Positions 40,416 through 51,734 of a stretch of DNA of 64,000 nt are shown here, piece by piece. The translations under genes were made by a program, and so were the position numbers. A model generated the notes under the pieces. That model had not been told where the DNA came from, made no database searches, and worked only from the letters and a program-made list of their open reading frames with translations. The stretch spans positions 516,322 through 580,321 of the forward strand of contig JAGFNQ010000957.1 of the NCBI GenBank assembly GCA_024364735.1, read 5' to 3'. Source of the DNA: Boesenbergia rotunda (Eukaryota; Streptophyta; Magnoliopsida; Zingiberales; Zingiberaceae). The stretch's first letter is position 1; each line of letters starts with the position of its first letter.

Positions 40416-43400
40416 ATAAAAAGGCGCCTTTTTATGTAGCGGTCCCGCCTCTCTGGTCCCCGTAGGCTACCCTCTAGGCCGGCGACCCTATGTTCTTCCC
40501 ACTCCTGGCAGTGGGTTTTTGTCTTTCCCAGATTCGATCCCTTGACCTCTAGGACAAGTACAAAGGTTCCTTGAATCTGGTAGCCAAGTGAGCGAAATAA
40601 ATTGTCACACCCCGATACCTAGGAGTCGCTGATCCAATAGAAAATCGGACAGCACCTCCCCTGTCCAGCGGACAATTTACGCATACATATAAATATCCAT
40701 ACAACCCACGCAGTATATATTTGGCCTCAGGCCTAAAAATCAAGACAGAACATAAAATAAACCATGGTAAACCATACCTGACTGCGGACCGGTCTGACTT
40801 ACGACAAAACAACCAATACATAAGCCCCTTAGGGCACATGACACACTCATATGACATATACAAATCCAATAAATAAATTTGAAACATAGGCACTACTAAG
40901 TACAAAACAAACTTTATCGTCACGATGGGTAGGGACTGGCTGTTGGACTCTTCTAGCGACTCCAAGTATCTCACCTGAAATAAAAACATAGGCAACGGTG
41001 TGAGTCCAAATAAACTCAGCGGATACCCAAACAGATATGTATAGTACGTCATACTAACAATAATAGTCTACGCTGATACAGTCTCATATGAACAGTAGAC
41101 AAGGGTATACACTGAAGATGCTGAATGAAAGTACATACCAGAATCCAGCCTGCAGAGGGGTGAAATAACTCCCTATGGAACAAGTATAACACATAATCCA
41201 AAGTAAACAAGTCTCCAGTATATGCATGTCAATCAAGTGCAGAAATCAAATGCAGCAAACAATGCACAATGCAAAATATGCACATAGTGCAATGACATGT
41301 GTCACCCCTGATGCCAGTCATGCACCGTCCACCTATCATAAATGAACGTCCGTGTGGGTAGGGCTATGACAACTGTACGCACCCTGCTATCACTGCTCCT
41401 GAGTGACCGAGTGGACAGGATGCTGGCGGAGGTCACTCTCCTACCCAAGCAATGGGGGAGTCTCGCTCTCATCTTCTCGTGTCTCTGTGCGAGAAGGGAT
41501 CCCTGGCTACTACCACGCACCGGAACCACCCTCCAAATTGTGACCATGCGGAGCAATACAGGGCAAATGCACACACTCTATGGCAACCACTACCCCTGAG
41601 TGGATGTGTGTGCATATCCTCATGTAACTGACGATGAGCTCAGACTACATAGGAGCAGATGATCGTCAGCATGCAACGATGCAAGGATGGTGCATGAGAT
41701 GAACACATACAACACCCACCAAGTCCTCATCTATCACGTCAGTGTACTATGTATAGGTCTGAATCCTATATCATGGGATACAAGTAACCTACTAGGTATA
41801 CTGACAAAATAACCAATGATCCATTAATGTCGAATGCGAGGGAACATATCACTACATCTATGCACATATATATACACATAACAACTATTGAGACTGTATG
41901 AAGCTAAAAGGGAGATAACCTCAAGGATAAGCAACAGATATCAAGTACTGGTATACTAAGGCAGATATAGCATATAAACTTACTGTTATCTATAACAAAC
42001 CATGCATAGCAATATGACAATATCTAAAAAGATAAGTCAAAGGTACCCGCCTCAAAAGAGATATACTCGTATTAGAAAAGGACCTTCCGTCTGGTCATCA
42101 GTAATGATGCACCCAATCAAAGTCCTGTATCAAAGGCATAATATTTAGCTATAATAATATATAATTTATAGCTAAACGAGCTATCACAATTAATTAGGAT
42201 CGTCCTAATTATCCTGTTTCATTTAATTAATCACAATTAAATGAGTAGTCCTTAATTATCCCAGTTACCTAGATTAGATTCATGTTAGGTTATCGAAACC
42301 TGAATCGATCAAGTTTAGGTTATTAGGTTTAATCCCCCAATTATCCCTAATCATGCCACAACCTAATTAGATTAGGATTTTAACAACTGAATGGATTAAT
42401 TCCTACTCCGAAATGAATTAATTGATTCGAGTTTAGCCAAGATAACAAAACTCATTTAATTACTATTTTACCCCGTTTCTACAAGGTATCACACTGCTAG
42501 GTTCATTACAAGTCAAATGAAACATGTTAATATCAACCACTAATATGTTTGCTACCACAATAAACATCCTGATCAAAATACACAGATTTATTCCTCTAAC
42601 TGAAATCAATTCATCACGAATTTCATTCGAGATGGTCACTAACCAAACAGACCTCACCTCAAAATCTAAAGAACTAGTTCTTCCAAAATAGAGCAACAAT
42701 AAGGGCTACACCAACTAAATTGATATAGCAAACTCAAATCCAAACAGAGCCAACTCCACACAGACCAAAACCATAGACATTTACCATTCAAACAAAACAA
42801 ATATGCTATAATTCAATCCAAGATAGCAAAACCAACACAGATCTAGCTCCGAAAATAACCCTCGTACGACACGTACAATGCTCACAAAGCAGAGGTAATA
42901 CTACAAACCCAAACAACAAGAAATCCCAGCCTAGAATGGTATTCGGCCCAACCTCACAAGAACAAAGATCCCTTCCAACAACACCATTACGATCAATCGT
43001 CAAAACTCCACAGAATCAGGGAAAACAAACTAGCACATCATCCAAACTGTACAATGATCGAAAAGAAAACCCCTACACTAAACAAATCTAGAGCATGAAA
43101 TCAAAATCAGTGCAAATCTCCATCCAAGCCCACACTAACCCTTACCTCAAATGATTGCCAGTGAGGCCATCGATCGGAGCCACCGAGCAGAGCTAAATCA
43201 CCCAAGAATCCCTTGATTGACCATCAACATCACACTCTTCCTTGCGCTGAGGGATAAGGAGGAGGAAGACGATGGATGGGTCCACGACATCTGCTTGATC
43301 ACAAGGAGTAGGAAAGAAATGACACATCAGGCGAAGTGTGAAGAGAAGGGGTCAGGCGCTGCGGCTAGGTCTCGCGAGAAGAAAAGGGAGAGGGAAGGAG

Positions 43401-43871
43401 GTTGAGTGTGGCTGCGGGGGTTAGGGCTCGCGAGAAGAAATGGCAGAGGGAAGGAGGTCGAGTGTGGCGGCGGGGTTAGGGCTCGCGAAAAGAAAAGGGA
43501 GGAGCAAGATTATACAAGGTGGGGGATCTTTTGCAAAACGGTCCCTTTACTTTCTGAAATTAGAACTATACCCTTAGGATAAGGGGTTTTGTCATTTAAC
43601 CCTCCAACTTATTTGCAATCCACATCATCTCTAGGGTTAGATTATTTAATCTCCTTCACCTCTTATCTTTACCCATAAATCAAAACCAGTGCTTACTTTT
43701 AAGATTTATTTTTATTTTAAATCCCGAAGTTTAAGGGTTCAAGTAATTTACCCTTTGATAAATTTAAGAATTTACTCGAAAACTTTTACCCTAATCCTGT
43801 AATCCTAAATCTCTCATGTAAATTTTCCAAAAAAATTTATTTTACTAGTTTTTAATTGGTCGTATTTAACA
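40416..43871 (-). other. Remainder of the solo-LTR-like insert
   Basis: No gene supported. 40604-43200 is AT-rich non-coding DNA with many short frames on both strands. 43240-43510 has three copies of a unit near 65 bases with GGGTTAGGGCTCGCGA and GGGAGAGGGAAGGAGG. The sense strand is taken as minus by analogy with the LARD and H LTRs. Confidence 0.5.
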
Positions 43872-44525
43872 GGGTTAGTCAAGTTAAGTGATCTGATTAA
43901 GTTAGATTTTCTAAGCTTGACACATAACCTAATTGCTGTTCAATTTGTATTTATTGCCCCAATTACTGCAGATGCACTGACTTAAAGCATCTTAAATCAA
44001 GGCATAGACCTAAGCATCTCAACCCAGTCTAGGTTATCAATCAAAAGTACCCTAAGGTGCTTGTGAGATGCTGGCTTCTAGATCTATAGGTACATGCAGT
44101 TCTAGAGTTAGGGGCTAAGCTAAGTCTATTTGTGAAAAAGCCCTAGTTTTGAAGGGGGTATTTTTAAAAAAAAAACTAAGTCGGAAAATCATTTCAATTT
44201 ACAAGACTTTGATAAAAGAAATGATTTTTCACAAAAGATTAATTAACAAACAAGAAATAAAATAATGTTTTTTGAAAAACATATAGAGCAGTCCTATTCT
44301 ACCAAGCATAAGATTTAATTATGAAGTACATGACTGAGCAGTTGAAATAATCATGGCATAAAGCTAATAACTCATCATAAGTAACTAGCAAGTAAATATG
44401 ATGGATGCATAAATCTCAACTGGTCAACAAGAGGACCAGTAGCAGTCAAGCATAAGTCAACCCTACTCAGTAGGGACAGTCAAACAGTCAAAGGTACAAT
44501 AAGATAGCTGGAAAGTCACTCTGAT
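43872..44525 (-). other. Element C spacer after ORF2
   Basis: On the minus strand this is the same region as 14938-15367 plus 16413-16600 of element A (GCTTAGGTCTATGCCTTG in B, ATAGATCTAGAAGCCAGCATC here). No gene. Confidence 0.65.
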
Positions 44526-45656
44526 CTATGAGGAGGGACCAGGCTGCCAAGACCGAAATATGGACATCATTTCATTGTATTGAGTCTCGTTTGTCTCACG
44601 ATCGTCTTGGAAGGCATCCATGTACTCAGTGTGTCGGGCCTCCATCTCTTCTCTGAGACTGTGAATCACCGTTCGCAGTGATGTCAGGTGCTCATCAGTG
44701 GTCGATGGTGGAGGCACCTGTAAGTGCTCATTGATCTCGGCTGCGAGATCGACAACGTCTACCTCCACCTCCTCTTCCGAGTCGATCTGAGCTCCGGCCC
44801 TCTGTCATCTCCACGAGAGAACCTCGGCGGCCGAGATATCTATACCCGCTAGTGAAAAGTTCCTAGCCCCGATTTTGTCAAACTCGGTCATTGGTGTGAC
44901 CTCCCCAACAGTGATGTCGCTACCGTAGTGGTGAAGGAGGGCAGTGATGATATGACAGTAGGGGGTACGTACTCGGCCCTGAGTCGTAATGCTGGACGCG
45001 TAGATAATCGTATGGAACATGTGTAGGCCAATATCTATGTCCAGATGATGGAGCATAGCGTACAGAAGAAAGGTATGGAAGGGTCGCATAGTCGTGACAT
45101 CTCGAGTAGTCAGGGGGAGAATGCATCGAACCAGAACTCTGTAGAGAGCGTAGTCCTGGACCCGGAGATCTACGGAATGAAATCCTTGCACCAACAAGTT
45201 TCGTGCATCTCTGTAGAATAGGAGTAAAGAGTGTCTACATCTATGTGCGAATAGGGAGGATCAAAGGGAGGGTCTCTCGGGGGGTAACAACAAAACGTGG
45301 ACTGGGAAGGTTGTAGTCTAAGGAACCTAGTAAGCAAGGTAGGTGTGATAGTCAGAGGCATCCCCTGTACAGTAGAGGAGTAGCAAAGATCATCTTGTTT
45401 GACCAGGTTGTTGTAAAATTCCGCACACAGGGTCGTGTTCACTGGATGTGTGCAGAAGACAAGCTGGTCAAGTTGATAGAAATTAATCGCATCCATAGCT
45501 GTTGGACATGACTGGGTAAAGAATTATCTGTTTAGAAAACTAGTCTTAATGGGTTTGTGGGTAGTCTGAGCAAACTTATTAAACAATTCTATGATTGGGA
45601 ACCTAGGGTCAGGGCTAGGATCGGCCCCGGGGTTCGGTTGGGTAACGCGACATTTT
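44526..45656 (-). pseudogene. ORF2 exon 2 of element C
   Basis: Acceptor TTTAG ends at 45657. The frame reads KCRVTQPNPGADPSPDPRFP, ELFNKFAQTTHKPIKTSFLN, a TAA, then from 45496 MDAINFYQLDQLVF, LCAEFYNNLVKQDDLCYSS. A frameshift near 45190 leads into DVTTMRPFHTFLLYAMLHHL, RTPYCHIITALLHHYG and FDKIGARNFSLAGIDIS; a stop after LSWR; then an acidic stretch and a coiled coil TVIHSLREEMEARHTEYMDA, ending MMSIFRSWQPGPSS. This is the best preserved of the three copies. Exon 1 lies 10 kb away beyond the LARD. Confidence 0.78.
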
Positions 45657-45734
45657 CTAAACGAAGAAAAATTATGCATTTAAGAAGCAAAATAATCGAA
45701 AAATTAATTATAAATTCATAATTAAAATGGTACC
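45657..45734 (-). other. Intron remainder of ORF2 in element C, with left TSD of the LARD
   Basis: AT-rich intron sequence like 13698-13776 and 24259-24338. GTACC at 45730-45734 is the target site copy beside the LARD. Confidence 0.75.
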
Positions 45735-48700
45735 TGTAACGCCCGCTTTTTTTTTCTTTTCATAAAGCGGCGTTACGTTAACATACTTAGGGCATGTAGA
45801 CATCATAATGCAGCGGAAACCTTTAACCTACTCCTACATGCACTTACTACCATTTCTAACATCCTAACCTAGGAACTTTGCATAGTAACTTCATACTTAG
45901 CATCATATCATACTTAGGATCATGTCATTCGTAGCATCATGTCATACTTAGCATCATGTCCTAGAGTCATACTCAAACACATAACAGTAAAGATAAAGTT
46001 CTATCATGAGACGAGCAACCATATTGCTCCTTGGCCAAGTCACTATCACACACATTCTTTGATGCCCTCTTACTGCTTCCTTACTGTCCCCTTGCGTGAT
46101 CTGCGGTATAAGGAAATAAGACTATAAGCACACAGGCTTAGTAAGACTCTTTCCTACTCACTAAAACCATTCATCATTCTTTCATGAGCACATAAGCCAT
46201 TACATACTTAGTGCTTTACATACTTAGTGCTTTACTTAGAACATAAGCCTTTTCATCATTTAGCATTCATTCGTCATGGCATAAACATAAGCCTTTTCAT
46301 CATTTAGCATTCATTCGTCATGGCATAAACATAACTTCATCACATTCATAGCATGGCATAAACATAACCATAACAACATTCATGGCATGACATAATACTT
46401 GGCATAGACATAAACATCGTAAACATTCATAGCATAGCATGAACCTAAATAAAATCATGGCGTCCTAACTTAGCTTAACATAATTAAATCATGACATCAT
46501 GAATTATTATGGACATAATTAAAATCATGGCATTCTAACTTAGCATAAATATAATTAAATTATGGCTTCCTAAACTAGCATGAACATAAATAAATCATGG
46601 CATTCTAACTTAACATAAAACTAGTTAAATCATGGCATCCTAAACTAGCATGTACATAAATAAATCATGGCATAAAACTAGTTAAATCATGGCATCCTAA
46701 ACTAGCATGTACATAAATAAATCATGGCATAAAACTAGTTAAATCATGGCATCCTAAACTAGTATGTACATAAATAAATTATGGCATCCTAAACTAGCAT
46801 AAACATAAGTAAATCATGGCATTCTAGACTAGCATGAACACAATCAAATCATGACATCATATATTAACACGAAACATAAACAAAATCATTTGCATAAACA
46901 TACCTTGCATAAACTTACTTTGCATAATATTCTTATCATAAATATAATGCATAGCATGGATGGATGCATGTGGCAATGACATATATATATAAGGATGCTT
47001 AGTTTAAATCATACTTTCCATAAACATACTTTTCATAAACATACTTTTCATAACATGGATGGATGCATGGGCAATGCATATATCGTAAGGATACTTAACT
47101 TTTTGAAACATACTTCTTAAATGCTTAAACATAATCATCATATCATTGGGCCCTGGCTTGTACCACATACATACATCATCAGCGCGCATCCCTAAGTAAA
47201 TACGAGGTAGCTAGCCTCGACCTACTAGGGTAAGGACAGCATAGTCGGTAGTCCCCGAACCGAGGCGTTCTTAAGGTGCCCATCCCTGTTGCACAGCTTC
47301 GGTAATGCCAGACCCGTGGACAGCATAGTCGGTAGTCCAGAACCGGGGCGTTCTTAAGTTGCCCATCACTTGGACCCATACTTCCGGTACAAGCCCATAA
47401 AATAAAATAAAATGCTTTCACATGCTTTTTCATTCATCATCATTCATTCATCATACTTGTCATTCATCATCATTCATTCATCATACTTGTCATTCATCAT
47501 CATTCGTTCGTCGTACATAACATTATCGTTATGCCTTAAAGGAATGTACTTTAACCTCATTCATAAGACATGGCATACTTACATCTTATTCATAAAACAT
47601 GGCATATCCTTCATGAACATGGCATATCATTCATAAACATGGCATATCAACTAAGGGTTTAGTTAACATAGAACTTCTTCCATCTTACTAAGCATCTTTG
47701 GAGATTTAACCCAACCCTAGCCCTAGGTTATGTCCTTGGCCGAATGTCCCCCAAGGAACCCTAGGTTCATGAAACTTCACATAACCTCCCAACTAACATC
47801 CCATACATACATACTAGGCCATAGGGAACATTTAATCCCGTACTTAAGGCCAACCCTAATCCTTTGACCCAACTCTTGCTCTTGGCCGAAACTGCAAGGC
47901 CATGGGGCATGGAAAAATTTCTAATAAAACCCCAAATCAATTGCTTAAACACCAACCATACCTTACCATAGGGCCATTGGGACCCTTACTTGAAATAAGC
48001 CCTAACTTCCTACCCTATTAGGGTTCTTGGCCGAAACCAATAAGGTCTCTAGGCCATGTGAAACATTCACATAAACACCCTCCATCTCTCTTATATCATG
48101 ATAAAACATAAACCATATGCTTAAGGTCTTAAACCCAACCCTACACATGGGTCCTTCATGTTGGCCGAAACCCTAGGATATCCTAGGGTACCCCAAAAAT
48201 TCCCAAAAATTATACTTAACCTCTAAAAATCATAAGGGAACATTAAATAACATTATACAGATTTTTTAGCATCATTATAGACCCTAAAACATGGTGGCCG
48301 AAACCCATAGGGTTTCTAGGGTGTTGATTCTACCCCTTTCATGTTGGCCGAAACCTTAAGGTGTCTTAGGGTACTCCAAAAATTCCCAAAAATTATACTT
48401 AACCTCTAGACATCATAAGGGAACATTAAATAAAATTATACATATTTTTAGCTACATTATGGACCCTAAAACAAGGTGGCCGAAACCCATAGGGTTTCTA
48501 GGGTGTTGATTCTACCCCTTTCATGTTGGCCGAAACCTTAAGGTGCCTTAGGGTACTCCAAAAATTCCCAAAAATTATACTTAACCTATAGACATCATAA
48601 GGGAATATTAAATAACATTATACAGATTTTTGGCATTATTATGGACCCTAACACATGGTGGCCGAAACCCATAGGGTTTCTAGGGTGTTGATTCTACCCC

Positions 48701-49894
48701 TTTCATGTTGGCCGAAACCTTAAGGTGTCTTAGGGTACTCCAAAAATTCCCAAAAATTATATTTAACTCCTAAACATCATGAGGGAACATCAAATAACAT
48801 TATAAATATTTTTATCATATTTATAGACTTTTAAATCATGCTGACCGAAATCCATAAACTTAAGGACCTTGGTTTTTCTTTCCTTTCAACATCACATCCA
48901 AGAACTAACCCATATATCCTGCTAAAAATCATGGAAATCATAGATAACTATTATACCACAGGTGAGGGAGTCTTACCTTGGGGTTTCTAAATTTTTAGAC
49001 CTTGGATGAAGAGAAGGAAGAAGACTTGATGTCTCTTAACCACACCTAGTCCTTGAATCCTTGTAAGAACTTTAGATCTTGGGTGATGGAGCCTTGGTGG
49101 ACACTTTTCCAAGGGGAACTCTTCCTTAGAGTTTCGGCTAGAATGAGGAGGGAGGAGGGGAGCAAATGCACTTGATGATGAAGAGAAGTAACCCCCCAAA
49201 CCCCCTCTTTATAGCTCCTTTAAAGAGGCAAATGAAGAGTTTTCCATGGCCCTTCATCTTCCTCTAGTACTTAACCATCATCCACTTCCTTTCCTCATAA
49301 GAATTCCTTGCTAGGTGAGTTGGTTAAAGTATTCATGGTTGTACAAGAGGTCCAAGGTTCAATCCTTGGCCCATGCACCTTTATTTTTTATTTTTTATTT
49401 TAATTTAATTAAACCCCTTTTCCCTATTTTCGAAAATTCCCCTTTATTTCGAAAATTCCCCTAAAATCCCCCATAATTATGCTAATATTCCTAAATAAAA
49501 TTCTTTTATATTTATATAAAATTCACCTAATTAATACCCATTTTTGGAGCTCATATAAAGCTCATTAGTACCTAATTTCTCAATTTAAGTAGGAAAATTA
49601 AGCTAAGACTTACCCCTAATCATGCTAATATATCTAATTAAATCCTATTTATATTTATACTAATTTTTCCTAAACTATTTATATTTATACTAATTTTTCC
49701 CTAAAATCCAACAATAATTATGGTGCTAGAAAGGCCCATATAAGGCCCATTAGTACTTAGTTTTCTCAATTTAAATGAGAAAATATGAATTTTCTAGCCC
49801 AAAGCTCGTATCAATACTTCTAGATCCTTCGAAAATTATCTAAACATGCTCAATATTTTCATAGAATATTAAGAGAATTTTCCGGGTCGTTACA
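45735..49894 (-). repeat. 3' LTR of the LARD-like element
   Basis: Plus-strand edges TGTAACGCCCGC and GGGTCGTTACA. Contains arrays: about 58-bp units with AAATCATGGCATCCTAAACT (46620-46790); ATTCATTCATCATACTTGTC units (47430-47510); a GACAGCATAGTCGGTAGTCC pair (47235-47345); and about 182-bp units with TTGGCCGAAACC (48159-48840). A TATAAAG box on the minus strand is at 49207-49213. A tRNA-like stretch (CTAGGTGAGTTGG ... AGGTTCAATCCTTGG) lies at about 49311-49372. Open frames here are not conserved proteins. Confidence 0.9.
48159..48840. repeat. Four tandem units of about 182 bp in the LARD LTR
   Basis: CATGTTGGCCGAAACC recurs about every 182 bases, each unit with TTAAGGTGTCTTAGGGTACTC, CCAAAAATTCCCAAAAATTA and AGGGAACATTAAATAACATT. 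The same array is at about 54162-54845 in the other LTR. Confidence 0.85.
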
Positions 49895-49906
49895 ATCCCC
49901 CATACC
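49895..49906 (-). other. Polypurine tract of the LARD-like element
   Basis: Plus strand ATCCCCCATACC; sense GGTATGGGGGAT. The identical tract stands beside the LTR of element H (61801-61812). Confidence 0.85.
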
Positions 49907-49928
49907 TCTTGAAAGTTCGTCCTCGAAC

Positions 49929-50036
49929 TTAGAATAACTCCGGGTACTTGCGCTTCATCTCGTCCTCGCGTTCCCAGGTAGCTTCTTCGAACCGTTGACT
50001 TTGCCATAAGACTTTGACTAAGGGTATCTCCTTGTT
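49929..50036 (-). pseudogene. Chromodomain C-terminal remnant of pol in the LARD
   Basis: 35 codons and a stop read NKEIPLVKVLWQSQRFEEAT and WEREDEMKRKYPELF, the classic end of the chromodomain of Tekay-type integrases. The matching part of H (61836-61930) reads NKEVPLVKVIWQNQKHEEAT and WEREDSMRERYPELF. The frame is intact here but the remainder of pol is gone upstream. It ties the LARD to a chromovirus parent. Confidence 0.88.
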
Positions 50037-51719
50037 CTAGTTTTGTCTATTAGTTATGCAACTCTTAGATCAAAATTTCTACATCCTTATGATTTCTAAG
50101 TACCATAATATCTGCTTCTACTCTTCGTGCTATCATATCATTTTATTCGTTATGCTGCATCTCTATATTTACGTGGTTCTAATACATAATATGATTTCCT
50201 CTCAAACATTTTCTTTTCTAGCTCTCATTGTCTATCTGTTTCTATCACTTATTGTCAAAATTTTGTCTGCTATTAAGCTGCCCATGAAAGAATATCATTT
50301 AACGTATTCCTGCTTAATTCCATTTGGTACTTCAAACAAGACTCTAACTTTCACTCACTATGCACAAGTTCATCATCTATGCACCAATTTATTACTCCGA
50401 ATTGCTCTTCTCAATTAGCACTGATTTCCATGTCTCTGCTTCTCACATACATCTTTTATCTGTATTAACACTAGTATAACAAATACTACATTTCTCTTCT
50501 ATCTACATTCTAGTTTGTTAAGTTATCTATAAACTTATATATTCATATGGTTATTTATATGATTAGTGAGTTCATATTTATTATATTACCATAAAATAAC
50601 TTAAGGTTATCTATAAGATAATAGTGAAACATACGTTGATAATACTAATATTGATAATTAGTATGAAAATATAGTGGACCCCTAATCTATAATAAGTGTT
50701 AATATAATTAGGACACTACCCTATGCGTATCATTCTAGGTCATACCGTATGACTTATGCCATTAATTATATTAGTATTAGTATAATGTAACTAACCCTGT
50801 TATAATCTTATTTATGTAGGCTATCATATAATTCCCTACATGAGACTATATTATAGGGTATACATAATATCATAAATTATAGTTATTTATCATATAAATT
50901 ATAGGTATAATACCTATAATTGCTTATGGAAGAATTTGTATAGGTGATAACTTATAGGTTGAGATGACACATGTCAACCTGTATGTAGGCTCATATTAAA
51001 AACCTATATGATAGGTGAATTATAATAATACTTATATAATAAGGAATTAGTATAGTTATATTGATGATAATCTTATATTAGTACACACTCTCATATTATT
51101 GTCATTTGCTTTATATAATATAATATAATTATATTATATGATTGGTAACTCATATAATGTACAGGTTATATAACATTATGTTAATACCAGGTTCACCTTA
51201 ATTTCTAATATTATGATGGTGCTCAATTAACACCATGTTTATGAACACAAGGTTGAGTCACACTTATGACTAATTGTATTATGACTAACTTAGACCTAAT
51301 GTATAAGGCAAAATACTTATACATGATTGTCTTATGATGTGACTTAAAGTAGGTTATGATATTAGGTATATTGAGCATCAGGTCAGCCGATGTAGTAGTC
51401 TTATTAATTCTGTTACTCTGTCTTCTAGCCATGCTTTCCTTCATCAAAGACAAGCATGGCCAATATCAGTTTTCTTTTTCCTACCCCTATATTGTGCTAA
51501 TATTTAATTCCTAAAATAAGATAATATACTAAAATATATATCGTTCATAGGTACTTATCTCAAAGTACCTTTCATCATATAACATTGTTCATACTTGCAT
51601 ATTCTATAGTCATAGATATCGTCATTCTAGGAACATAATAAAACATAAAATACACTTAAAGATACTCACTTGGAAGCGGCAGGAAGAGGGCTTGATGTGT
51701 GTGTAGTGAGATGGTTACT
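50037..51719 (-). other. Non-coding interior of the LARD
   Basis: Very AT-rich, with TATAATA-type microrepeats (50500-51200). No pol domain is seen. Near the PBS side, the minus strand has a short frame from ATG 51432, MARRQSNRINKTTTSADLML, in the place where a gag would start; it may be a gag N-terminal relic but breaks off within about 70 codons. Confidence 0.6.
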
Positions 51720-51731
51720 GCTCTGATACCA
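51720..51731 (-). other. Primer binding site of the LARD-like element (initiator tRNA-Met)
   Basis: Plus strand GCTCTGATACCA is the complement of TGGTATCAGAGC, three bases from the right LTR. Confidence 0.9.
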
Positions 51732-51734
51732 ACC

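Larger units (their letters stand above)
39970..43871 (-). repeat. Solo-LTR-like insert in element C (3.9 kb)
   Basis: Begins TGTAACGACCCAG, ends GTATTTAACA, and is flanked by GGGTT (39965-39969 and 43872-43876). The flanks match A and B across the site. Ends and style (GGGTCGTTACA on the sense start side) resemble chromovirus LTRs, so a solo LTR in minus orientation is the best reading. It has a TGTCACACCCCGATACC motif at 40604 that could be a second LTR edge. No pol-like frame is seen; 40549-41052 and 41302-41599 look non-coding. Confidence 0.6.

Noticed and set aside
40549..41052. Minus-strand frame of 167 codons with hydrophobic text
   Set aside because: Lies in a solo-LTR-like insert; no family resemblance, and codon use looks random AT-rich.
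46600..46860. CRISPR-like array of repeats and spacers
   Set aside because: The units are adjacent imperfect tandem repeats without unique spacers, in plant LTR DNA.
49311..49372. A functional tRNA gene
   Set aside because: Box-like motifs exist, but the T-arm pairs poorly and no acceptor stem is evident; better described as tRNA-like.
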